Assembly (NCBI RefSeq): GCF_012103215.1
Contig: NZ_JAAVNE010000031.1
Coordinates: forward strand, 1 to 62,518
Reading direction: 5' to 3'
Length of the DNA stretch: 62,518 nt
From: Falsiroseomonas selenitidurans
Lineage (GTDB): Bacteria > Pseudomonadota > Alphaproteobacteria > Acetobacterales > Acetobacteraceae
Below, piece by piece: positions 56,565 through 62,518 of this stretch; within the stretch, counting starts at the first letter, position 1; every line of letters starts with the position of its first letter. Made by a program: the position numbers and the translations under genes. Under the pieces are notes generated by a model, which did not search any database, was not told the origin of the DNA, and saw only the letters and a list, made by a program, of their open reading frames with translations.

Positions 56565-57320
56565 CTACCTGCCGCCGAGCCAGCGCCGCAGCTTCGCCCA
56601 GATGCCTTCGCCCCGCTGCGCGATACGCTGATGCGTCACATGCGGCCGGCGGGAGGGTGGCGGCAGGGCAGAGGCGACGGTGTGCCGCCCGGTATCCTGC
56701 GCCTCGATCAGCCGTTGTTCGAGCGACACCACCTGGGCCACGGCTTCCGGCGGTTCCGTCCGGGCCAGGGCCTCGGCGGTGGCGGCGGCATCGCCCCAGG
56801 CTTCGGCCCGGCGCAGCGCATCGATGATGCGCACTGTCTGTTCCGCATCCAGCGCCGGGCCGCCGCGCCACAGCGCCACCGCATCCAGCCGCCAGGCGCG
56901 GGCAAGGTCCGGCCGACCGAGGTCATCCGCCACCCAGGCGGCGTGCAGCGTTGCTTCCGCCGCCGCATGCAGCGCGCCCGTCTCCTCCAGCACCAGGGCC
57001 CAGGCCAGGAAGCGCCGGGCCAGGGGGGGCGTGCCGGATTCCGCCAGCAGGGCGCGGAAGGGCGCGGCGCGCACCGCCTCGGCGGCCGCCGGATGGGCGC
57101 GGGTAATGTCCGGCGCCGCGTAGCCGCAGCCCGGGCATTGCTGCAGCCAACGCGCCATGGAGGAGCGCACCGGCTCCCCCGGGCGGAGGTCCAGGTCCGG
57201 CGCCTGTTCGGGCGGGCCGGGGCGAAAGGCGGGATGCCGGCTCTCCGTGCCGCAGACGCCGCAACGCAGCGCGCCGGCAGCGGCGGAACGGGAGCCGGCC
57301 GAGGGGGTTTCGGCCATCAT
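56565..57320 (-). CDS. zinc-ribbon hypothetical protein
   Basis: A 251-residue protein with a Cys4 zinc-ribbon signature: Cys20/Cys23 in 'RCGVCGTES' and Cys62/Cys65 in 'QCPGCGYAAPD'. Residues about 78-190 are helical and alanine/leucine-rich with a TPR-like look ('FLAWALVLEETGALHAAAEATLHAAWVADD'). The C-terminal tail is basic. It resembles DUF2225-type Cys-rich proteins with helical repeats, but I cannot name a function. It starts with two ATG codons in a row, either of which may be used. The Zur box lies just downstream of its stop. Confidence 0.65.
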   Translation of the reverse strand: MMAETPSAGSRSAAAGALRCGVCGTESRHPAFRPGPPEQAPDLDLRPGEPVRSSMARWLQQCPGCGYAAPDITRAHPAAAEAVRAAPFRALLAESGTPPLARRFLAWALVLEETGALHAAAEATLHAAWVADDLGRPDLARAWRLDAVALWRGGPALDAEQTVRIIDALRRAEAWGDAAATAEALARTEPPEAVAQVVSLEQRLIEAQDTGRHTVASALPPPSRRPHVTHQRIAQRGEGIWAKLRRWLGGR

Positions 57321-57465
57321 CCCAACCTAGGCACGATCCGCGCCGGGGCGAAGGGTCTCGGCGCGCGATTCCGCAGGCTTGCGGTCTGATGGCCCGCCAG
57401 CGGAGGCCGATCGGGGTGCGAACCCCCATGGACTCGGGGCCGCCCGCGCCCCTAAAGGTCAGATC

Positions 57466-58416
57466 ATGCCGCGCGGCGACCTTTATCCCGATATCGCCCC
57501 CTATGAGACCGGGCTGCTCCCGCTCTCGGCCGGGCACGTCATGTACTGGGAGCAGGTCGGCAATCCGCGCGGCCAGCCGGCGCTGTTCCTGCATGGCGGG
57601 CCGGGCGCCGGGGCGGGGGCCATTCATCGCCGCTTCTTCGACCCGCATCACTGGCGCGTGGTGATCTTCGACCAGCGCGGCGCCGGAAGGTCCCGCCCGC
57701 TGGGCGACCTGCGGGAGAACACCACCCCACACCTGGTGGCGGATATCGAGACGCTGCGCCGCTTCCTCGGCATCGAGAAATGGCTGCTCTTCGGTGGCTC
57801 CTGGGGCTCCACCCTGGCGCTGGCCTATGCCCAGGCGCATCCGGACCGGGTGACGGGCTGCGTGCTGCGCGGCGTCTTCCTGGGCCGGGCGGCGGAGGTG
57901 GAGTGGTTCCTCTATGGCCTGCGCCGGGTGTTCCCCGATGCCTGGGCCGCCTTCGCCGAGCATGTGCCGCCGGCCGAGCGCGGCGACCTGCTGAGCGCCT
58001 ATCTGAAGCGCCTGTGCGACCCGGACCCGCTGGTGCATGGCCCGGCGGCGCGCGCCTGGAGCCTGTACGAGGGCAGCTGCTCCACCCTGCTGCCGAGCCC
58101 GGAGACGGTGGCGAGCTTCGCCCAGGACCGCAGCGCGCTGGGGCTGGCGCGGATCGAGGCGCATTACTTCCGCCACGACCTGTTCCTGCCGCCCGAGGGC
58201 CTGCTGGGCAACATGGACCGCATCGCCCACATCCCGGCGGAGATCGTGCAGGGCCGCTACGACATGGTCTGCCCCTGCGACACCGCCTTCGACCTGGCCG
58301 CCGCCTGGGCCCGCGCCCGGCTGACGATGATCCCGGATGCCGGCCATTCGGCGCTGGAGCCGGGGGTGCGCACGGCGCTGGTCAGCGCGGTGGAGCGGTT
58401 TCGCCGGCGGGGCTGA
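57466..58416 (+). CDS. pip: proline iminopeptidase
   Basis: A 316-residue alpha/beta hydrolase of the S33 family, which removes N-terminal proline from peptides. 'ALFLHGGPGAGAGAIHRRFF' carries the oxyanion HGGPG (43-47), 'VIFDQRGAGRSRP' follows, the nucleophile is Ser112 in 'LFGGSWGSTLALAYAQ', the Asp is in 'QGRYDMVCP' and the His in 'DAGHSALEP'. The order matches Pip closely. Length is normal and there is no signal peptide, so it is cytoplasmic. The ATG at 57466 follows AAAGG by 7 bases. It stands alone, divergent from the zinc-ribbon gene across 145 bases in which I see no clear site. Confidence 0.93.
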   Translation: MPRGDLYPDIAPYETGLLPLSAGHVMYWEQVGNPRGQPALFLHGGPGAGAGAIHRRFFDPHHWRVVIFDQRGAGRSRPLGDLRENTTPHLVADIETLRRFLGIEKWLLFGGSWGSTLALAYAQAHPDRVTGCVLRGVFLGRAAEVEWFLYGLRRVFPDAWAAFAEHVPPAERGDLLSAYLKRLCDPDPLVHGPAARAWSLYEGSCSTLLPSPETVASFAQDRSALGLARIEAHYFRHDLFLPPEGLLGNMDRIAHIPAEIVQGRYDMVCPCDTAFDLAAAWARARLTMIPDAGHSALEPGVRTALVSAVERFRRRG

Positions 58417-58429
58417 GGGCGGCTCGCGC

Positions 58430-59062
58430 TCAAGCCAGGTGCGATGCCACCGCCGACAGGTCCCGGACATGCGGCACCGCGGCCGGCAGCCAGGGCGCCG
58501 GGCCTTCCGGCAGCAGCGCCACCACCGGCATGCCGGCGGCCAGCGCCGCTTGCACGCCCGGCGCGCTGTCCTCCACCACCAGGCATTGCGCCGGCCTCAC
58601 GCCCAGGGCTTCCGCGGCGTGCAGGAACAGGCCGGGGTCCGGCTTCCAGGCGCCGACCTCATAGGCGCTGAAGATCCGGCCCTCGAAATGCGGCAGCAGC
58701 CCGGTCAGGGTCAGGTTCAACTCGGTCTTGGCGCGCGGCGCGTTGGAGGCGACGCAGAAGGGTAGGCGCAGCGCCTGCACCAGGGCCGTCGCCCCCTGCA
58801 TCTCCCGCAGCCCGGCGCGCAGCGCCGCCGCGGTGCGGTGGCGCAGCCTGGCCTCGAAATCCGCGGCCAGCGCCCGGCCGAGAAGGGAAGCGGCCTCCGC
58901 CATGCTGGTGGCCAGGCGGCGGCCGCGGAAGCCGTGCAGCACTTCCGCCGCGGTCATCGCCAGCCCTTCCTCCGCCAGCGCCTCGGCGAAGGCCAGGGCG
59001 CCGATGGTCTCGCTGTCCACCAGCGTGCCGTCGCAGTCGAAGATCACCGCGGCGATGCTCAT
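58430..59062 (-). CDS. HAD family hydrolase (subfamily IA, phosphoglycolate phosphatase/beta-PGM-like)
   Basis: A 210-residue HAD phosphatase. Motif I is 'VIFDCDGTLVDSETIG' (Asp nucleophile and acid), motif II 'CVASNAPRAKTEL' (Ser), motif III Lys in 'VGAWKPDPGLFLHAA' and motif IV 'CLVVEDSAPGVQAAL' (Glu-Asp). An alpha-helical cap lies between motifs I and II. It acts on a sugar phosphate or phosphoglycolate-like compound. Its ATG overlaps the glycosyltransferase stop (ATGA), so it may process a phosphosugar for that pathway. Confidence 0.9.
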   Translation of the reverse strand: MSIAAVIFDCDGTLVDSETIGALAFAEALAEEGLAMTAAEVLHGFRGRRLATSMAEAASLLGRALAADFEARLRHRTAAALRAGLREMQGATALVQALRLPFCVASNAPRAKTELNLTLTGLLPHFEGRIFSAYEVGAWKPDPGLFLHAAEALGVRPAQCLVVEDSAPGVQAALAAGMPVVALLPEGPAPWLPAAVPHVRDLSAVASHLA

Positions 59063-60738
59063 GCCGCGTCGCGCGCCTGCCGCAGCACATCCACCTTCAC
59101 CAGCCAGGCCAGCGCCCGGTGCAGCCGTGGCGCGCGGCCCGGCGGCGTGCCGGCCAGCAGCGCGCCGGCGGTGGCGGGGCCGGCCTCCAGCCCTTCCAGC
59201 AGCATCTGGAAGGATTCGGTGGAGGGCAGCAATTCGCGCCGCGCGGCGATGCCGGTCACCGCCAGCAGGGCCTGCACGCGGGCCAGCGCCGCCGCCGCAT
59301 CGGCGAGGCCCGGCGCCAGCACCAGCCGCGTCTCCGGCGCCAGCCGGCCGCTGGGGTAGTCCGCAAACAGCCGGCCCGGGTCGGGCCGGCGCGGCATCGG
59401 TTCCTCGCCGCGCAGCGGGGCGGCGCGTTCGCCGCGGCCGGCGCGGCGCAGCGTCGCCTGTTCCGCCCAAAGCGCGTGATACTGCCGCACCACCACGGCC
59501 CAGTCATAGCGCGCCAGCGCATCCGCCCGCGCCGCCGCCGCCATCCGGGCGCGCAGCCCGGCATCGCCGATCAGCGCCGCGAAGGCGGCCTCCGCCGCGC
59601 CGACATCCACGGCGGTGAACTGGGCGATGCCGCCGATATAGGAATCGTAGCTGTCCATCCCGGTATCGTGCCGCGCCGCCAGATCGTCCATCGGCCCGGC
59701 CAGCAGGGTCGGCACGCGGAAGCCGGTGACCCCGTGCCGCACCGTGTCGCGCAGCCCGTCCCAGTCCGTGCCGACCACCGGCAGGCCGGCGGCCAGCGCT
59801 TCCACCGGCGCCAGGCCGAAGCTTTCCTGCACGTTGTCGGACAGCAGGGTGAACAGGTCGGCCGCGGCGCGCAGCGTGGTGCCGGTTTCCGGCCGCTCCA
59901 CCAGGCGGATGGCGAGCCCCGGCGCCAGCGCCTTCGCCATCTCGGTGAAGGCGCGGCGCTGGTGGGCATCGGCGAACCAGCCGGAGAGCAGCAGCACCAC
60001 CCGGGCGCCCGCCGGCGCCGCCGCGGCGGCCCGTGCCAGGCCGAGGAACATGGGCAGCGGATGCCCCTTGGCGTGGAAGGACAGGCGGCCATGGTGCAGC
60101 ACCAGGATGTCCTGCGCCGACACGCGCAGCCGCGCTCGCCATTCCGCCCGCGCCGCCGGGTCCGGCGCCAGGGCGGTGGTGTCGACGCCGAGCGGGATCA
60201 CCGGCAGGGCCGGACCCTCGATGCGCGAGGCGCCGAGCCGCCGCGCCAGGTAGTGCGCCTCGCCCTGGAACAGCCGCCGCACCGCGCCCTGCACGGCGGA
60301 GGAGGTGCAGACCAGCGCATCCCAGGGCTGCACCGGCGCCACGAGCAGCCCGGCAATCGCATCCATGGCGCTGGCGGAGGCGATGGTGTGGGTGATGCCG
60401 GTGAGGGAGAAGGCCGCCTGCCGCGATTCGCGCCGCCGGCGCCAGGCGAAGCCAGACAGGTCTGGCCCCGGCAACATCAGGCAGCCGGTTTCCGCCAGCC
60501 GGGGCAATTCCGCCGCGCCCAGCGTCTCCGCCGGCATGGCGGGATCGAAGCCGGCGACCTGGGCGCGGAAGGCGGCCGCATCGGCCTCGCTGCCGCACAG
60601 CGCCACCATCCGGTCGAAGCCGGCATGCCGAACCAGCCCGCCGAGCATGCCCTCCCCGGCGGCGTGGCGGCCCATCAGCTTGGCGCGGCCGGTGTCGAAG
60701 CCGTCGGGGGCGTAGTACAGCGTGGCAGTGGTTGGCAT
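59059..60738 (-). CDS. glycosyltransferase family 4-like protein
   Basis: A 559-residue GT-B protein. The C-terminal half has 'DILVLHHGRLSFHAKGHPLPMFLGLARA' (parts VLHHGRLSFHAKGHP) and the donor-binding 'DNVQESFGLAPVEALAAGLPVVGTDWDGLRDTVRHG' (parts SFGLAPVEALAAGLPVVGT). These match family 4 (E-x7-E) glycosyltransferases. An extra C-terminal part of about 110 residues after 'RRPDPGRLFADYPSG' has no clear family. The ATG at 60738 (MPTTATLYYAPD) is preferred to an upstream TTG. It runs into the HAD gene. It may act in cell-surface sugar assembly; the acceptor is unknown. Confidence 0.83.
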   Translation of the reverse strand: MPTTATLYYAPDGFDTGRAKLMGRHAAGEGMLGGLVRHAGFDRMVALCGSEADAAAFRAQVAGFDPAMPAETLGAAELPRLAETGCLMLPGPDLSGFAWRRRRESRQAAFSLTGITHTIASASAMDAIAGLLVAPVQPWDALVCTSSAVQGAVRRLFQGEAHYLARRLGASRIEGPALPVIPLGVDTTALAPDPAARAEWRARLRVSAQDILVLHHGRLSFHAKGHPLPMFLGLARAAAAAPAGARVVLLLSGWFADAHQRRAFTEMAKALAPGLAIRLVERPETGTTLRAAADLFTLLSDNVQESFGLAPVEALAAGLPVVGTDWDGLRDTVRHGVTGFRVPTLLAGPMDDLAARHDTGMDSYDSYIGGIAQFTAVDVGAAEAAFAALIGDAGLRARMAAAARADALARYDWAVVVRQYHALWAEQATLRRAGRGERAAPLRGEEPMPRRPDPGRLFADYPSGRLAPETRLVLAPGLADAAAALARVQALLAVTGIAARRELLPSTESFQMLLEGLEAGPATAGALLAGTPPGRAPRLHRALAWLVKVDVLRQARDAA

Positions 60739-60849
60739 GGGCCGGAGGCTGCGGGGCGGCGCCAGTGCCGTCAACCGGTGCCGTCAACCGTGCCGATCGC
60801 CGGGCGGGCTGGCGTTGCCCGGGGCGGCGCCAGGCTGTAGGCACCGGGC

Positions 60850-62049
60850 ATGGACGACCGGCCGACAAGCCCCCGCATCAGCACCGGCGCCGGCCCGCTG
60901 CCGGCCTATCGCGCCCGGCTGGCCGAAGGCAGCCTGGCGGCCGACCCGGCGCAGGCGCGGGCGGTGGAGGTGCTGCAGGATCTGTGGCGCCGCACCCAGG
61001 GCTACGACCCGCATCCGGAACAGCCCGAGAAGGGCGGCTTCTTCGCCCGCTTCACCCGCCGCAAGCCGGTGGCGGCCGAGGAAGCGCCCGCCGGCACGCC
61101 GATGGGCCTCTACCTGGTGGGGGAGGTGGGGCGCGGCAAATCCATGCTGATGGACCTGTTCTTCGAAACGGCGGCGGTGACGCGCAAGCGGCGCATCCAC
61201 TTCCACCAGTTCATGCAGGACGTGCACCGCCGCATCCATGCCTGGAAGCAGCAGCACGGCGCGAGCTTCCCCGCCCGCGACCAGCAGGATGCGGACCCGA
61301 TTCCGCCGCTGGCGGACGCGATCACGGCGGAAGCCGCGCTGCTGTGCTTCGACGAATTCCAGGTGCACGACATCGCCGATGCGATGATCCTCGGCCGGCT
61401 GTTCCAGGCGCTGTTCGCGCGCGGCACGGTGGTGGTCGCCACCTCCAACACCGCGCCGGTGGATCTGTTCAAGGGCCGTCCGGGCCGCGACGCCTTCCTG
61501 CCCTTCATCGGCCTGATCAACCGGCGGCTGGAGGTGCTGACGCTGGAGGCGGCGCGGGATTACCGGCGCGACCGGGTCCGCGCCCTGCCCACCTGGCACG
61601 TGCCGGCGGATGAGCGGGCGACGCGGGCGCTGGACGCCGCCTTCGAGGAACTGACCGGGGAGAAGCATGGCAAGCCCACCCGCCTGACCCTGCTGGGCCG
61701 CACCCTGGAGGTGCCGCAGGCCGCGCGCGGCGTCGCTCGCTTCGACTTCGAGGCGCTCTGCGGCAAGCCCCTGGGCCCGGCGGACTACCTGGCCATCGCC
61801 ACACATTTCCACAGCCTGCTGCTGGACGGCATTCCCCGGCTGGGCCCGGAGAATTTCGACCGGGCACGGCGATTCATCACACTGGTGGATGCGCTGTACG
61901 AGCACCGGGTGAAGCTGCTGGCCAGTGCCGAGGCGGTGCCGGACCGGCTGCATGAAGAAGGCCATAATGCTGCCATGTTCGCGCGGACCGCGAGCCGCCT
62001 GAACGAGATGCAAAGCCAGGATTGGCTTGGACTTCCGCACCTCACGTAA
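60850..62049 (+). CDS. zapE: cell division protein ZapE (AFG1-like ATPase)
   Basis: A 399-residue AFG1/ZapE family ATPase. Walker A is 'YLVGEVGRGKSMLMDLFFE' (residues 89-107), Walker B 'ALLCFDEFQVHDIADAMILG', and sensor 'VVVATSNTAPVDLFKG'. Family parts 'RRIHFHQFMQDVHRRIHAW' and 'FDFEALCGKPLGPADYLAIA' are clear. In Escherichia coli ZapE helps Z-ring dynamics, and in mitochondria AFG1 handles inner-membrane proteins; both are peripheral cytoplasmic-side ATPases. Length and motifs are intact. It is divergent from the glycosyltransferase gene. Confidence 0.95.
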   Translation: MDDRPTSPRISTGAGPLPAYRARLAEGSLAADPAQARAVEVLQDLWRRTQGYDPHPEQPEKGGFFARFTRRKPVAAEEAPAGTPMGLYLVGEVGRGKSMLMDLFFETAAVTRKRRIHFHQFMQDVHRRIHAWKQQHGASFPARDQQDADPIPPLADAITAEAALLCFDEFQVHDIADAMILGRLFQALFARGTVVVATSNTAPVDLFKGRPGRDAFLPFIGLINRRLEVLTLEAARDYRRDRVRALPTWHVPADERATRALDAAFEELTGEKHGKPTRLTLLGRTLEVPQAARGVARFDFEALCGKPLGPADYLAIATHFHSLLLDGIPRLGPENFDRARRFITLVDALYEHRVKLLASAEAVPDRLHEEGHNAAMFARTASRLNEMQSQDWLGLPHLT

Positions 62050-62065
62050 CATCGTGAAATGCGCG

Positions 62066-62094
62066 TTGACAGGTCACGGGGCGGTCAGTCTAGT
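62066..62094 (+). promoter_or_regulatory. predicted sigma-70 promoter for the repeat-protein gene
   Basis: A perfect TTGACA (62066-62071) is followed after 17 bases by TCTAGT (62089-62094), four of six matches to the -10. It is 90 bases upstream of the ATG at 62184. Confidence 0.5.
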
Positions 62095-62183
62095 TGTTCG
62101 CGTCAGGCCGATTTCGGCCGATGGGGGAGTTTCGCGGCCAGGCCCTTCGCGGGCGCCGTGGATATTCGGGGGAAGATTATCGC

Positions 62184-62518
62184 ATGCGGCTGATCCTGCT
62201 CGCTCTGCTGTCGCTGCTTGTCCTGACCCCGGCGCCGGCCGATGCCGCCAGGCGGGATGAGAGAACCCAGCAGGCCAGCACCCGGACCCAGGCCGCCAAC
62301 ACCACCAGCCGGGCCTCCACCCGCGCCACCCCGCGCAGCACGGCCCGGGCCGCCACGCAGGCCACGACACGGAGCGCGGTGCGCACCCCCCCGCGCAGCC
62401 CGGCCCGGACCACCACCCGCAGCGCGGTGCGGACCACCGCCCGCAGCGCGGCGCGGACGACCAGCCGCAGCGCGGCGCGGACGACCAGCCGCAGCGCGGC
62501 CCGGACCACCAGCCGCAG
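62184..62518 (+). CDS. secreted Arg/Thr/Ser/Ala-rich repeat protein (cut by right edge)
   Basis: The frame starts at an ATG with GGGGGAAG about 9 bases upstream and runs off the edge after 111 codons. Residues 1-21 form a signal peptide (MRLILLALLSLLVLTPAPADA). After a short charged start the protein becomes almost purely Arg, Thr, Ser and Ala, with an 8-residue period (RTTxRSAx), coded by 24-base tandem units that become nearly identical towards the edge. There are no acidic residues in the repeat part, so it is strongly basic. Function is unknown. A cationic envelope or matrix-binding role is possible. The tandem DNA repeats would make the length vary between strains. Confidence 0.6.
   Translation, partial: MRLILLALLSLLVLTPAPADAARRDERTQQASTRTQAANTTSRASTRATPRSTARAATQATTRSAVRTPPRSPARTTTRSAVRTTARSAARTTSRSAARTTSRSAARTTSR

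Noticed and set aside
62360..62518. CRISPR array (24-base repeats at the right edge)
   Set aside because: The units are directly adjacent without unique spacers, lie in frame within a coding sequence and translate to an 8-residue protein repeat.

Overview
The window looks like a chromosomal piece of a pink, aerobic, very high-GC alphaproteobacterium of the Acetobacteraceae, most like Roseomonas and relatives. The basis is the strongly GC-biased third codon positions, two TctC-type solute-binding proteins (one with TctB and TctA), a DUF2585 (UPF0314) gene, an alphaproteobacterial-type Zur box and a C30 carotenoid locus. The genus is inference. There are no rRNA genes, insertion sequences, prophage genes or CRISPR arrays. 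One tRNA gene, tRNA-Leu(UAA), is present.

Layout. 1-3.5 kb: a DUF4139 gene cut by the left edge, a membrane protein and small unknown genes, with two stem-loops in a convergent gap. 3.5-20.7 kb: a large catabolic and uptake region. It holds an SMP-30 lactonase, a divergent NAD-epimerase with a TetR regulator, a run of DapA-like, Gfo/Idh/MocA, DUF993, TIM-barrel isomerase and TctC genes, and a minus-strand run of M20 amidohydrolase, enolase-superfamily, isomerase and Gfo/Idh/MocA genes. It ends with a tctC-tctB-tctA operon. Two near-identical palindromes, GTAACC-N4-GGTTAC, sit just upstream of the DapA-like gene and of the second tctC, and suggest that the TetR protein controls both transcription units.

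20.7-26 kb: a secreted serine-hydrolase-like protein, argG, a class A penicillin-binding protein and a degenerate HisKA-like protein, then a coding-like remnant. 26-34 kb: gamma-glutamyltransferase, a 2-hydroxyacid dehydrogenase and a two-subunit thiamine-diphosphate decarboxylase on the minus strand, ethanolamine ammonia-lyase eutBC on the plus strand, then cupin and amidase. 34-41.6 kb: a TRAP transporter, uronate dehydrogenase and mutarotase operon behind a promoter overlapped by a large palindrome, followed by a FAD oxidoreductase and an acyl-CoA dehydrogenase. The operon fits hexuronate uptake and oxidation.

41.7-51.1 kb: the highlight, a compact C30 (squalene-derived) carotenoid locus. 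It has two CrtI/CrtN-family desaturase-oxygenases, an acyltransferase, a glycosyltransferase, a fused HpnC-HpnD squalene-forming protein, HpnE and an aldehyde dehydrogenase, most of them overlapping end to start. Together they could turn farnesyl diphosphate into a glycosylated, acylated diapocarotenoic acid of staphyloxanthin type.

51.1-62.5 kb: an acetyltransferase, tRNA-Leu, an RlmM-like methyltransferase, DUF423, endonuclease V, then a predicted outer-membrane barrel and znuA behind a Zur box. After these come a zinc-ribbon protein, proline iminopeptidase, a HAD phosphatase, a glycosyltransferase, zapE and the start of a secreted arginine/threonine/serine/alanine repeat protein that runs off the right edge.
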